From Pterois miles (taxonomy: Eukaryota; Chordata; Actinopteri; Perciformes; Scorpaenidae): a stretch of DNA of 64,000 bases. Position 1 is the stretch's first letter. Each line of letters begins with the position of its first letter. Made by a program: the position numbers and the translations under genes. The stretch is taken from NCBI GenBank assembly GCA_947000775.1, contig CAMQGK010000634.1:20453501-20517500 (forward strand), in the 5' to 3' direction. The notes beneath the pieces are model-generated. The model was not told the DNA's origin, ran no database searches, and was given only the letters and a program-made list of their open reading frames with translations. This document shows positions 1 through 14,110 of this stretch, in pieces.

Positions 1-3000
1 TAATAATTAATGTTTAATATGAATAATGAATAATGTTGTGGGATTATTCCTTATTCCATGGGCTACATGAATACATACTTAAAAATAACTATTACATACA
101 AAGAAAAATGAAGTATTTTAATACTGATTTGGAGGTTTATTACAGTGGCTTTGAGGCATTAGAGTCAGCCCTACACACAAGTCAATATTTCTGGGAATGC
201 AGTATGCCTTTAATATTTATTTACTTAAGTCATTTCCTTTTAAATGGATGAAAGCAGAAAGTAGGCAACTTTTTTTTTTTTATTTTGGCACGTCTTGATT
301 TGATGTACAAATAGAGTATTTTCCTGATTTTTTTTTTTTTTTTTTGACCTTTTGTCACCTGTATTCATGTGAATGTTATCTATTGAAAAAAAAGCAAGTA
401 CTGCCATGTTTTAAACACCAATATTAGATTAATGATGACTTTATGTTTGTGAAAAATAGCACTTGTGGTGTTACACTACTTAAACCTAAGGAGCCAAACC
501 TTATAAGTGACATCATATTATAAGACAGGAATGACCTTTAACTCATTAGTTTTTTTTTTTAACATATATGTGTATTAGATTTTAATAGAACAATTGTACC
601 AATGTCTATATTTTACAAGCATTCCCACATTGTATTTTTTTCTAAAAAATAAATTTGATCAAGCACAAAATCAATATTGTTCCTAAATTATTTGCCAGCA
701 CTGGTAGATGGTGCATGCTCGGGGTTAATGTTTTTGAGGAGCTTTACTTTCCTTCCCCAGTAGGGGGCAGTACCACACTTACTCACGCTCATATGAACTT
801 TTTGGAAATTAGATTCATGAATCAGTTCAGACAGAAACAGACAATCCTAATCTTTGTTCATCCACAATAACATAAATGAACAGCTTTTTTAAATTTGACC
901 TGTATGTACACACAAAGCTTTAGAAAAGAGTTACTGAATGTGTAGTGCCAGATGTGATGAATGTGTTATAAATAAACATCCACACCTTCTTCCTCAATTA
1001 TATTTTCACTTACAGCAAGTACCTTCATCTCTTAAACACACCGGTCCTGTTTTCAGAAATGTCACTCAAGGTCAGATTGTACTTGATTGATCCCCAGGGG
1101 GGAAATTCGGGACCTCACCAACCAACTGACAATAATGACATATGTAGTATCAAGTTCAGAATGACGTATACTTGGTTGTGCAATTTGATGAGGCCTTACC
1201 TAAACTTTAGAAGTGCTTTTTGTGTAACCTTCTTGTTAAATTGTAATTGGAATAATTATTATCCCACTTGTCACTGCAAGAAGTATGATGCAACAAAACA
1301 CGTGTCTCAAATTAGTGCTCAAGCTCAAAGTTTATTTTTTAACTCACTATTAATGTCAGAACCAAGTTCTTGGATTACACCCAAACAAAGTGATACTGCT
1401 TGAATAATTTACTATATAAATGTATTCAAGTGAGGACAATATAGACGCCTCTACTGAGCGGCTGTGTGAGGATTAGTTACCGCCAGGAGTAAAAAGTTTT
1501 CCTCCTGGTTGTATCTAACAATGTAAATGAAAGTTTAATGGGTCTCTGTTGCCCACAGTTTAAAGTTCAGCGCCCTTGTTTTCACCACCCTGCGTTTCCC
1601 CTTCAGGCCTTGTTTTTTTCCAGCCATTCTAATTCTCACTGACCATCTGCAGCTCCTGTGCGTGAACTCCACCAACAAAACAAGCAGAAGGGTGTGATTT
1701 TCACGGAGGAGAAGTAGCGTTACGCTGCTGTGAAGAGTGGCCCTCTGACAGGATAATAGTCCCTCCTGGAGGTGCGAAACAGCCAAGAACCAACCAAGCA
1801 GAAGAGAAAACCTGGGTGTGACCAGGAGCGACACCTCAGGGTTTCTGAATAGGCCTCATAAAGCAACAACCCCCCTGAGTGTAAATCATAGGTAGTGTAA
1901 AGGTTTGGCAGGCCCAAAACACAGTGAGGCTTTTCTTCAGCCTGAGGTGTGGACTGTTAATTACCTCTGTTTATAATAAGGTTGTAATTGCACATTTACG
2001 TTTATGATTACAAAAGTATTTCTGTCAATGTTTTGAAAAAATACACAGCTATAAATACTGAGCTCCTGGTACTTACGGTTTTGATTTAATTTGTGTTTTA
2101 TGTAATTTTCTGTAGAAAAGCTCTTTGTAATCTAAGATGTGTGAAATCAGTTAATGGTGTTTTGTGTAGGAACCTCAGTTTAGAGTGAGAGGAGGGATTG
2201 GAGCCCTATTGAGACGGGGAGTTGTCCCTTTACCACCTGCAGTGCTCACAGATGCACACATTCAGATCTTCAGCCAAACACATTCAGAGGTTGAGTCTTG
2301 CACATAACCCCTTGTAAAATGGCAAATCAATGGTTTTACACTTGTTTTGGTACGGATTGGGACATATGGTGACTTCAGACTGGGTCGTGTTTACAAGATG
2401 GGAAGTCATGTACTCGATATGCATGGCGTTCATTTGCATATTGCAAAATGCGACTGCATGTAGTAGGACATCCTGGTATTTTTGGCATAGCCTACTGCAT
2501 TATGCTAAGCTAAGCTAAGCCAAGCTAACCACCAACTAAATGACACCTCATCATTCATGTCAGAAAAGGACTTAATTTAGATGTTGTACCTTTGAACAGT
2601 CTGTAAGCCAAGCTAAGCTAACCAGCTGCTGGCGGTAGCTTCATATTTACAGTACAAACAAGTTTCAAGTCTTTATTTGTTGTATGCTCAACATCTGTGG
2701 TGGAGTGGTTGCTGGCAATGAAACTTGTTCTCAGGCTTCCTTCAACCATGCTACTACAAAATATAAAAGTTAATCACACTAGTAAAATGAGAATCCAAGA
2801 TGAAGACTTGTGCAGAAGCAGAAGTTGAAATATAGGAATAATATGCAATATAAAGAAGTAGAAATCTGTGGTAGACTGGTGTACAGTAGTGATAAAATGA
2901 ATGAACTGTAATATAGACAAGTTAAATACAGGATGTAGAAGTAATATAAAGCATCAAGTGATGAGCTCAAGTGTTCAACTGTCCTGTGGCCTGAAAAGCA

Positions 3001-5339
3001 AGTGTTTCCCAAAATGTTAAATTGCCAAACATTTAGGCTGCTGTATATAACTTTTATACTATTTTACATGACATCAACAAAATGAATATAACCGAAAATA
3101 CACTCACTATGTGCAATAATAGGCTACATACAATAAAGTTTACAGAAATGAATGGCGCTCAAAGGCTTGTCACCTGGTGCAACAGTAACTGTTTTCATAT
3201 AATGCTGTGATTCAGTGGCGGCTCTGTATTGTGATGGAGTTCTTGGCTGACAGATGAGGAAGGAAGAAAAGCATCATGGCATTGTTAGAAACGTGTCAGT
3301 TTATCCGCTCTAGCTACCGGTCCATACAGGCAGGTGTAACTTGATGTCAGTTTGGATTTGAATCTCACTAAATCCCTCCCTGCCTCGCCGGATAACGTCA
3401 GTGGGAGTTTCACCCGTCACTCATTCTGCTTCCACTAAACACACAAACACGGTGTTGAGAGAGTGTATTTTCCTGTGGGACATGCATTTACATATTACCC
3501 TGCCAGCCATTTTCTCCATCCAGGATTTAACTCTCTATATCAGTTTGAAAAGTTAGTATTTTTTGCCTTTTGGTTAGGTGATAATATGAGGCTCCATAAC
3601 TGTTGACTTGTCATTAGTGCTTACCTCTGGGACTGTAGCTGCAAAACATTTTAACAATCTGTCCAAATAAATGCATTGACAGGTTGGTGCAGCCATATCA
3701 ATGAAAGATAAAGCAAACCATACTGTAGGGGAAAGGTCTAGAATAAGGGCTTTAAAAGACAATAAAATAAATGTAAAAACAACCGTCCATGGACATTTTC
3801 ATAGATTTTAGCTGGTAACTGTATACAGTGGTATTTACAGACGAGCAAATTTGCAGAAAACAGAATCTATTCATGTTCAACGGTGTTCAGCCTCCTCCGC
3901 ACTACACCAGACTGTGTTCACATGAATGACAACAGAAGTGCAGATAAGACCGAGCTGCAGGTTGAGGGATAAGCCTGGTCTATAGGCCTACCAGGTGGCA
4001 TTGCAGAACCGGTCTTGGCACAAAGGAGCACTGATCTCTGGAACCTTTTTGGTAACATGATCCCTGAAAAAAAGCACATTGCTCATTGCAGAGAAAGTCT
4101 ACAATAAGAAGCAAATGTTCAATTCCTACTCTTTTTAGATAATGCTGCTTTCATACCAATGACCAGGGTCGGAGCTGGGTTATCTGATGTTCAACCCTTT
4201 CTTTTAAAGGTCGTTGAGCTGCTGACTTTGCTGCCTTGTCTGTCTCTAAAGCTGAGTATATAGCCAGCAATGTTGTTTTTTGGACTTTGAGGAAAAGAAA
4301 AGCATTTTTAACTTAAAGATGTTGATATTTACAATATGTAATCCATCAACCCTGTAACTAAAGGTGGTGACATCACATTGCTGGACATTTGCAACCAGTG
4401 TGATTTATAGTTTTCTTGCCCTTATTTGCTCAGAGACCAGTTTCCTCCTTGGACCGGAAAGTCCGGTGCTTCCCTCCCTCTGTCCTCTCGTGGCCTTCAG
4501 TGTTGAACCACAGCAATGAAGCTGCAAAAATGTATTGACCCAAGCCTTTATAACCTCAATCAGAGGAGCTGCTATTCAGTGAAACCTTTAATGGCAATTA
4601 CTATGACTCGATGATCCTGTTGAACACTTGGCAAGTTGACAGCCAGGCTCCCTCCTTCTAAGTTTTTGAATCTGCCAGCCAGTTTAAATGCAAATTATCA
4701 AAGAAAACTACAATGAAACAAATGAAACCGACTCCTATCAGGTCACGCCCTCGCAGCGTCACCTGGTAGATGTGAGGTAAGCGAGACGGACTTCTAGTCG
4801 GACCAGCTGGCAGCAGATAAGAGGGCGAGAAGCCTGCTCTACAGGTCTGTCAGGGGAGCTGACAGCAGAGAGCTGCCTGCAAACACACATCCGTTCTCTC
4901 TGTTTGTCTCCAGAGAAAAGCCATTGTAATGAGTGTGTGTGTGAGCATGTGGTTTTATGTGAAGGCTGGCCCTAAACTGCCATATTCAAATCCTCTGGTC
5001 ATAATTGTGCTTTTATCAGTCTGGAAATGATTGTCCCTCTATTGTGCATTTCTCCTCATTATTTTGGTCCCATATCAGTCGTATACCATCGCTGTGTGAT
5101 GACAGCTCCTTGCTTTTCGTGACTTTCAGTGGTGCCGCAGTGTCTGTGGCCAGTGATTGACTCAGAAATAATGTGGTTTGCATAAAACTTTACAGGCCAT
5201 AAATTAAAAAAGGGCCATTAATATACAAATGTGACTCTGAGAGGGTCTTCTAATTCATGCTGGAGAAGCAGAGCACAAGCAAACATGCTAACAGTATGAT
5301 TTTGATGACATTATAATGATTTTTTAAAAACGCTTGTGA
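1..5339. other. Intergenic DNA, no gene recognised
   Basis: AT-rich unique sequence with homopolymer T runs. Two repeat-like parts stand out: the tail fragment at 1068-1125 and a degenerate LINE-like 3' end at about 2780-3010. GCTAAGCTAA-type short repeats occur at 2505-2530 and 2608-2625. Open frames are short and lack codon bias or splice context. Confidence 0.6.
1068..1125 (+). repeat. Fragment of a LINE/SINE 3' tail
   Basis: TTGATCCCCAGGGGGGAAAT resembles the hairpin-like 3' tail (TTGATCCCC...GGGGAAATTC) shared by many teleost non-LTR elements. Only this tail is recognisable. Confidence 0.4.
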
Positions 5340-5830
5340 CTTAAAGGTGCAGCACGTAGCACTGGAGCAAATGAGAAAGAGTTTTTATATAAACTTTATA
5401 AAAAGACTAGTAATCTGAAAAAAAAATCTTGTGTTTCTGTGTCGTCCACACGACTTGGCATCTGCAAGATTAAACAAACCACAAGAAAACAACCAATCAG
5501 AGCCGAGCTGGAGTCTGCCATCTGTGAGCAGCTGTCAGTCACTCATAAAGTCCAATCAAATGGTCAAACTAGGCAGCGCTGATCAAATGTGATCAATATT
5601 CTGTTACTGTAATTTCTATTTCTCACATAGTTTTAGAAACATCTTGTTGTTACTGTTTAGTTGTAAAATGAGAAAGTATGTGATCTGGCAGCCATGTTGA
5701 GAGAAAGTTGAGTTGAGGAAATACCAAGCACCGCCCACCAGTCGGAGCAAACTTTCTCATTTTGTAACTTAACAGTACACTACAAGAGCTTTCTGAAAAC
5801 ATCTGAGGCGAGATATATTGATAGCTAGAG
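5340..5830. repeat. Dispersed repeat copy 1, with internal inverted repeat
   Basis: This block shares long stretches with 13686-14110 in the same orientation, for example AGAAAACAACCAATCAGAGC against AGGAAAACAACCAATCAGAGC and GGTCAAACTAGGCAGCGCTG in both. Part of it (about 5600-5675) returns in reverse complement at about 5740-5820, so the copy can fold back on itself. Confidence 0.75.
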
Positions 5831-7754
5831 CTTTCAGAGAGCGCAGACCTCTGCCAAGGTGCTAGAGTACCATTGCGTCCCCCTCTCCGTTCATCATCCA
5901 AGTGTATTTTTCTTAATGTTGAGATCAGCTGTACGTAGCGGGGACTCATAAAACACTTTATTCAAACTGGACAGAAACAAATTAAAACTCACCAAAACCA
6001 TCGTTGTTACTCTTACCAACGAACACCAAGTGTGCTTTGGTCGAACTTGGCTCTAATTTCGCAGTTTGCATGTTATGGCCGATCAGAATCCTTTAAAACC
6101 TTCCTGAATCGGGATCATGATCCTATCGCCAACAAAATGTAATGGATTGTTCATTGTACCACACCCCACCCATAAACCTTTCACCAAGTTTGATGTGAAA
6201 TATGGCAACTCAACTGTGAAAATTCCCCTTGGACACCCAGGTAATGTAATGACTGGGATGTTTCCTTCATGTCTGATAATAGATAGGCATGCACAGATAC
6301 TGCATGTGTGCCCAGGATAATGGCAGTGTTTCTACTCTGTAATCAGCTGTTACAGAGACGTACATTTTGAAGATTCTATGTCACTTGTTCAGAAATGCCT
6401 TCATGGTTTCCACATACCGATGGCGCGCGCTCCATATGTGAAATGACATCATGTGCGACAGACAATGGATGTGATGAATGAGTGATGATTTAGTGCAGTC
6501 ACAATGGAGATGTTACCTATTTCTTCATTGTTATCATGTAACATATAACACATGCGTCGTCATTGCTAAATGCCACATGAAAATGTAGCATCAGTAGAAC
6601 AGAGCTGTTGTTTTACTGTTAATTTAATTATTATTATTTATTTTTGAATAAATTAAGACATATGGGTTGAGGAAATGTTCTCTCTCTACCGCCTCTATTA
6701 CAGCTCATAAAAAACTTGTGGAGATACAAGGTGTGGTAGAAAGATTTATTACATATGAAGAAAGAGTATGGTTTGTGTGTTGTCAGGGGTTTGGTATTTA
6801 GAGAGGCCTCAGAGTCCTTCACACTTGCTTCACGTTGAGTGTCTTTGGTGGCAGACGAAACAGAAAGACGGACCTTGTAGATGCTCCCGACTCCCATGGT
6901 AAATAGTCAGGACTAAGGGTGACATAACATTGTTTTGCCTCCTCCCTGGTGGCGTGGTTCTTTGGGATTCTGTGTGACATGGGAAATAGCCTGCCGTATA
7001 CAGCTGAGGGAATGTAATGTTACTATAAGTAACAGGTATGTCTGTGTATATGTGCTGTAAGATCTGCTCTGACAACAGATTTGTGTTGTAATAAACTTTT
7101 AATTTTTATATTCTTTCTTTAAATCATCTAAGTAAAGATTGGCCTGAAGACATTTTTACACATTTACTTTACATCATGTGATTAGAATAGTTATCTTAAA
7201 TTTCCTTGTGTTAACAGTGAAGGCCACATTCTCTGGAAAATAACTTCATCCTGCAGGTTATTTCATTATCTTGATTCTTACGAGTTTCTGACAGTCCAAA
7301 AATACTCATGCATGCTTAGTCAAGACACTGCATTTGAACAGCTCTGCTGTCAAACCTATGGACTTTACACCGCTTAATGAGCATGGTATAATAAGTCATG
7401 AAACCAACAGCTGGAGTGTTGCTCCGCTGTTGGTGATCTGCAGCTTAAGCTTCTTTTTGTTTCCCTGCGGTAAACAGTTGTGGTCAACAGGCCAGCTCGC
7501 TTTACGTCACTACAGTTGTGTTGACATGGAATAAATTAACGCTGTTTGCTTAATGTTGTAACACAGACACCATGTTCTGTAGAGCTGCGACGGCCTTTAT
7601 TTGAGGCTTTTCCTACTAGTCTTTTAGCATCAGAGCTTTGTGTTGTACTTAAATGAAAATCATTCCCCATCCCATAGTACTTTTTACTCTACTGCACTTG
7701 ACAGATATTTTTATTAATTACATTGTTAAAAAATCATAAAAAACACATTTAAAG
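5831..7754. other. Intergenic DNA, nothing recognised
   Basis: Unique AT-rich sequence. I see no gene, no RNA gene and no clear repeat in it. Confidence 0.55.
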
Positions 7755-8370
7755 TAGGGCTGCTAAAGTTTATGCGATAATAAAGTTTTAACACAAATTT
7801 GTTTTAACAGCATTCATTTCTTTGATGCATTAATACAACTGATCTTTCGTCAGAAGTTGTAGCGGGCTCTTTTCTAAAGCTAGATTGAAGATATGGCATC
7901 ATATGAAACTAGAAAACCTGACTTCAAACTTCAAACCTCAAGATATGTGAATGTAAATGGGTTCTGTGGGTACCTACGAGTCTTCCCTTTACAGACCCAC
8001 TATATGATAATCACATGCAGCTTGGACACACTGACAGCTGTTGTTGCCTGTTTGTTGCTTCAGGTTGCCATGTTATGATTTGGGCTTATTTTGACACTAA
8101 ATGCAGTACCTGTGAGGATTTCTGGACAATATTTGTCATTGTTTTGTGTTGTTTAGTTGATTTAGAATAATAAATATATACATACATTAACATAATGCAG
8201 TATATTTGTCCACTCATATGTCGAAAACTGTATTAAACACATGACAAATCTCCCTTTAAGGTACATTTTGAACAGATAAAAATGTGTGTTTAATTTGCTA
8301 TCAATTGTGATTAAGCATGGACAATCACGCGATTAATCCTGATTAAACATTTTAATCGACGACAGCTCTA
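7755..8370 (-). mobile_element. hAT-like non-autonomous transposon, reverse copy
   Basis: It begins TAGGGCTGCTAAAGTTTATG, the complement of the right end of 22043-22740, and ends near CGACGACAGCTCTA. The internal motif CAAATCTCCCTTTAAGGTAC matches the reverse complement of the 22-kb copy. It is 616 bp and non-coding. Confidence 0.7.
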
Positions 8371-9076
8371 ATTTAGTGTGTTTAGTCTTGAGCTAAATCC
8401 TTATCTTCACATTTTCTTATAAAAAGTGAATGCAAGTGTAGTAGGAGTATTTCAACAAATTTTTAACAAGTTTCTCAAATCCAGGTTTTCCTTGCCTTGT
8501 TCTTCCTAAGTTCTTGATAGGTTGAAATACTATGTCACAATAACACAAGGTTCGTAGGACTCAATTACAGCTGCCCAGCACTTTAAGAAGAATAATCGTA
8601 TTTCCCAAAATGTTGAACTATTCCTTCAAGTTAAGGATCTGAGTACTTCCTCTGTCCCTGCTTGCCAGTTATAACAATAAGTCATTGTAGATAGAGCAGC
8701 TCCTAATTTCATGATTATATTAGTTCATTGATCATTGAGCAGTTCGGTGATGTTCAAGAACACTGATTCATATGAATCTGAACCCACCCACCCCCCCGCC
8801 CAGCCCACACATCAACACACTTCTTCATGATGGCGATACAAACAGGCTGAGTAATCCAATTTACTGTACTCTGAGTAAGCGGACGGCAACCAGTCACTCT
8901 CTGCTGAACAAGTCCAGACACACCTTATCGCTCGAGAGGTGACTGAAACACACAATATCTATTGTCATGAAGCGATTACATCACGTGTTGGAAAAACAGT
9001 CATCGATGTCTGCCTGCTAGTTCAGACTTCTGGGGAAAGTATGGGAATGTACCTCCTGTACTGCAGTACTCCTGTT

Positions 9077-9313
9077 AGAAGAAGAAGAAGAAGATATTCC
9101 TTTATTAGTCCCACAGTGGGGAGATTCAGTTTTACACTCTGTTGTTCACACAGTACACATACATGCGTCAATGGAGAGATGTCAGAGTGAGGGGGCTGCT
9201 CCTGACAAGCGCCCAGAGCAGTTGGGGGTTCAGTGCCTTGCTCAGGGGCACCTCGGCAGTGCCCAAGAGGTAAACTGGCACCTCTCCAGCAACCACTTGG
9301 TCTTGGTCCATGC
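9077..9313 (-). mobile_element. SINE copy lacking the tRNA-like head
   Basis: Body and tail match 35371-35704 and 62153-62451 (GAGATGTCAGAGTGAGGGGG, TGCCTTGCTCAGGGGCACCT). It ends at TTGGTCCATG, so the pol III promoter part is missing. Confidence 0.8.
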
Positions 9314-9767
9314 ATCATTTAATGTTGTATATTTGTACCTGCATGTGTGCGTCTGTGTATCTACACGCATGTAGGAGAGGGTACGTGGGACAAAGTATCG
9401 ACTTGCATCATGTCCTCACTTGCTTCACTGCCACCATGTGTGGATGTCACAACAGCCCCTGCCTCCCTCCTCTCCTTACCCCTTACCCCCCCCAGCCCAA
9501 AGCCACTGTGAGAACACCTCACCTCTTTGATTCCCAGACGTGGACACACCCAATTCACAGACTCACAACCAATCAAATCACACGCCAGCCAGTGTTCCCC
9601 TCTAAAACATGGTTAACTGTCACTTTTCAAAACGGACTTATATTTTGTTTATCTGTTCATCTCTATTCTGTCTCTGCTGCAGGTTAAGATAGGCGGCATA
9701 AAAGCAAACTCAGTGTTACTGATTGAGGCACCATCTTTACTTTGACATTTACTGTACCTTTGTCATT

Positions 9768-9771
<4 letters not shown>

Positions 9772-9849
<78 letters not shown>
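9772..9849. repeat. (AT)n microsatellite
   Basis: About 78 bp of uninterrupted AT dinucleotides in intergenic DNA. Confidence 0.98.
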
Positions 9850-9851
<2 letters not shown>

Positions 9852-12800
9852 CAAAAACTCAGAAAGAAAAGCTGACACCCCACAAAATCCTCAGTTTCAA
9901 TAAAGTGATTCAGTGTATTAAATGATTGAGTCTTTTTTAAATATTGGGTTCTTTAATGAATATAACTTGTTGTTTCATTGGCATAAATAAAGTGATGACA
10001 TCTTTACGAATTCACCAAGAAAATACAGAAAACAAATCAATACATTTACTATAGTAGTGTTAGAGTCAAAATTGATTTTTTTTGTGGTTAAATAAATATA
10101 TAGTATTTTATGGTGTTGTTAGATTGCTGCTAGACCGCCCCGATAATACAGGCGCAAGCCTCCCTTTGCATGTGTCAAGCAGGAAAGCAAATTTTTGACT
10201 GCATGAAAATGTTGTTTTTGAAGGCTAAATGCCAACAAATATGGATTGAAGCAGACTATATAGTAAGATATTGGTACTAACCTTTTGAAGTGTCAAAGTG
10301 TGTTACTATGATTATAATTATACATGAGTAAAACAAATTTTGACGACTTCAGAGCAGACAAATCCTGGAGCATCCCCTGAGATTTTTAGTGCCCCCAATG
10401 CGGGGCCCGGACCCCAGGTTGGGAACCACATGCCTACTGGACCACCGTACCGAAGCAATTGTGTAAATATTTAATTTTATATGACTTACTTCAATTTTGT
10501 TGCTTCTTATCTTTTTGTACAAATCTCACTCCTGTTCTGGTTAGTTAAAACATTAATAATTATGATCAAAATCAGCCAAAATCATTATTCCAGCAAAAAT
10601 TTAGTTCAAAAGTCCAAAGTCACAAAAGCAACTAGTATTTCTTTAATCCTCAACCAATGTGTATCTGACACTTGATAACAAGGCCTATCGTCATTCCTCA
10701 CAAGAGACAGTGACTGCTCGACTCTTTTAGGTCAAATCAGAGGGAAGGTGTTAAGATGTCTCCTCTACTCAATCTGGAAAGATAATACAGTCGTTTCAGG
10801 AGAATGGGTCGGCAGATGAGGACAGAGCATTGATAAGATTGTGACACTTTTAGTGAGTAAACCGTCAGTCGGCCTTTCGTCAGATTACGTCTGTTTTACA
10901 TCATAGAAGAAAGCTTGCACTTACAATAGACAGGACTTGAAGATTTCACAATAAACAACAGCAATGAGTTACTCTGCATGTACAAGTGATGAGTCAAAAT
11001 TAAGAAATACAGTTAAAATTGCAGTTGAACAGCCTAGTGATATGGACGTAAAGTCTTTTATCTCGACAGGTCATCTGTATCTGGATGACGATATATATCA
11101 CAATATAGCGCGTTCTCTGGTAATGTAATAAATAAATATATGGAATGACCAGATGTTAAAGCCTAATTTGTGCACTCCTGTGTGAATTAAATAATAAATA
11201 AATGAATAAATGAAAGGTGCTAGTTTCCAGCTATATAATGACTAGGCTACATGAATGCACACAAATTCAGAGAAATCAGCTTAAAACAAGACACTTCAAT
11301 TCAGATCACAGCTTCAGTTGGTATGTGCTTGTTATTTTCAATTTAGAAGATGCAGTTGCGTAGCGGTGCAGTGATTAATGATGTCACCTCACAGAGTGAG
11401 AGTCTCAAGTTTGAATCAGGCTTCGGGCACTTCTGCGTTTGAATGTTCTGCCCGTGTTAGTGTGGGTTTCCGGGTTCTCCGGCTTCCTCCCACAGGCCAA
11501 AGACATGCAGGTTAATTGTTGACTCTAAATTGCCTGTAGGTGTGAATATGAGTGCGAATAGCTCTCTGTCTCTATGTGTCAGCCCTGTGATGGATCCGGG
11601 CATACAGATGGATGGATGGATGAATGGTATATCAACTAGTATTAACTAGTAGCTGTTGTACCCACTACGAGTTACCAGTCATTTTGTAACACACCTGCAT
11701 GAGTTAAAACAGTGGTGCATGCTCACATTTCTGCCAACTTTAGCTTTGCACATGGATTTCTTTGTAGTGTTACTTTAGGTACTCGTATCAACACTGCAGG
11801 TTGCATAGTACTGCGTCTGTGTATTGCAGCTGTCTGCCTTTTCTATGTGCCTGCACTGTCAATCCATTAGGGATAATAAAGTTAATCAACTAATAAGGGT
11901 CACAATATAATTGTGAATTCGGTGAGAGCACATGAAAGCAGCATATATTACACCCCAGTCTTCCCTTTTTACACCACAAAACACTGAGCTGTGGAGACGT
12001 CCTGGATGTCTTCAGCGACATAATGAGCCCTGAGACGGCCTGTTTGTAATGCTAATCCACCTCATCATTCCCAGACTGTGAAATGCGCTTGTTTCATCTC
12101 AAAAGCTGCATGTACTTCAGCCGTGCACGACTTTGATCATGCATAGCCATTGACGGTCACTCTGAAATCATTATGCTTCTTGATGACTGCAGATAAACAC
12201 AAAGGCAAACGCTGACAACATACAGAAGAAGGAACGCGGATCTGATAATGCCTTGAATGACCCAGGTGTATCTCAAACCCTTGGAAATGGCATTAAAGCA
12301 TCTTTCAAAACGAATCGAAGGCTTGTGATTATCCACTGTTGACTCTGTATGCAAGTGTCGGAGGCTGTTTGCATATTAACCTCCCCTGTGTATTACTCAG
12401 CTGCGTGAATGACGAGCGCAGCAGATTCACTGAGGCGCGCTAAAGCTGTTGACTCTGGGACAGAAATAATCGTTGTTGCCTCCAGGCACAGTCACAGTCA
12501 GGAAACTGGGACGATTCTCACTGGCTTTGCTTGATACCGAAACTGACAGTTTATGTTTTGACAGAAATAATGGGAGTTTTTTTTTTTTCAATCAACAGAC
12601 TCGACAGTTGGACTCTTATGCACAAGACCCATATCAGTGAATTATATGAGATAACAGGGAAATAATAATAAGTAATAAATATTTTATCGCCACACATTTT
12701 TGAACTCTGTTTGGGTCAAATATTAAGTTGCTAATCAATAAATTGCAAATTTAACACCTTTTTTATATTTATGTTTGCTCATTTCTGCCTTCAGTCTTAA

Positions 12801-13685
12801 TTTTGAACCCAATAACAATGTCACACACAGCTGTCACAGATTCTCAGGAACTCACAGGGAAAGGGAAAATACTACAACAACAACAAAAATCAACAGATAG
12901 TTTTGTTTTTTTTTTTGGTCTGTGTGAAAGAGACGCTACCAAGCCTTCCCCCAAAGCATGACTGTTCAAACTGCCAATTTGGATGACCGACAAGCAGCAG
13001 CAGTAGTGAGCCAATAGGCTTCGTCCTCAGCCAGGCGGACCTGTCGGTGCACCTGCTGATTCCCAGACTTGCTTGCCAATCTTCGACTAGAGTGAAACCC
13101 AGTGAGTGAAACTGGCCCTGAGCCAAGGGAAGAGCTGGCTCACTACTCCTGACACAATCGCTAAAAGCAGGGGATCCTGGGAGGAGGTACAACACTGTGT
13201 GGAGATGAGAAAAATAGATGACTAACCATGAGAAGAGAGGGAGAGGAGGAGGAACAGTTCAGTGAAATCCTGGGAACCTAAAACCTGCCTGACGTAGCCT
13301 TCACGATTGCTCAATGAGTGTACTATGACTGCATAACCTGTACTGTATGTGTAAGTGTCGGTTTTTGCTGTATGTGCGACTGTATAACCACAGGAGACCT
13401 GTTTTTGTATCAGTGTAAAAATTCTTGCAAAGCATCTGCATTTTGCCATTTGAATGAAAGACAGGAACCAGTTTGAGTGGAAAGGAGTCATAAATAAAAC
13501 ATGATATTTGAGTTTCAAAGGAGTCTCATGGTCTGTCATGACCCTGCTCCTGACCTTCACCTGCCCTCACACAAAGCTGAACAGCCTTAACTTTCTGCAA
13601 AACACAGACACACATGGCAGAAGCCTTTTGATGAACAGTGATCATGTTTCACAGTTTTCTGAGGCCCCTGAACAACTGGCTTAAA
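9850..13685. other. Intergenic DNA with one SINE-like copy
   Basis: Apart from the repeat at 11357-11630 and a short repeat-like motif near 10360-10440 (GGACCCCAGGTTGGGAACCA), the sequence is unique. The stretch 11,950-12,500 is less AT-rich and repeat-free, so it may hold regulatory DNA; this is weak. No gene is recognised. Confidence 0.5.
11357..11630 (+). mobile_element. SINE-like element, plus-strand copy
   Basis: The tRNA-like head GCGGTGCAGTGATTAATGAT carries a B-box-like GTTTGAATCAGG. The body has GGCTTCCTCCCACAGGCCAA and CATGCAGGTTAATTG, and the element ends in (GGAT)n. It is the same family as 47317-47651. Confidence 0.65.
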
Positions 13686-14110
13686 CTTGCAGTAGGTAAG
13701 ATCGGAGCAAATATGATTAAAAAAGGTATTTTTATAAAATAGTCACTATATCCTGACAGCAGTGCATGAGCTAGGTAGTCTGAAAAAATCATGTGTCTCT
13801 GTGTCCTCCAGTGTCCTCCTGATGGCATCTGCATGATTTCACAGACCCGAGGAAAACAACCAATCAGAGCCCAGTTGGAGCCTGCCGTCTCTGAGCATCT
13901 GTCAATCACACACAAACTCTGATCAAAGGGTCAAACTAGGCAGCGCTGATCAAACATGAATCAATATTCTGTTACTGTAATGTCTATTTCTCGCCTCAAA
14001 TGTTTTCAGAGACTTCTTGTAGTTACTGTTTAGCTGTAAAATGAAAGTTTCCTCCAGCTGGTGGGCGGTGCTTGGTGTTTCCTCAACAGATCTCAACATG
14101 GCTGCCGGGT
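13686..14110. repeat. Dispersed repeat copy 2
   Basis: It pairs with 5340-5830 in the same orientation and shares GGTCAAACTAGGCAGCGCTG and ATCAATATTCTGTTACTGTA. It lacks the clear folded-back second half of copy 1, although TGGTGGGCGGTGCTTGGT is kept. Confidence 0.75.

Noticed and set aside
1059..1403. 114-aa open frame near the left end
   Set aside because: It starts in a retroelement tail, has no recognisable domain and no splice or promoter context.
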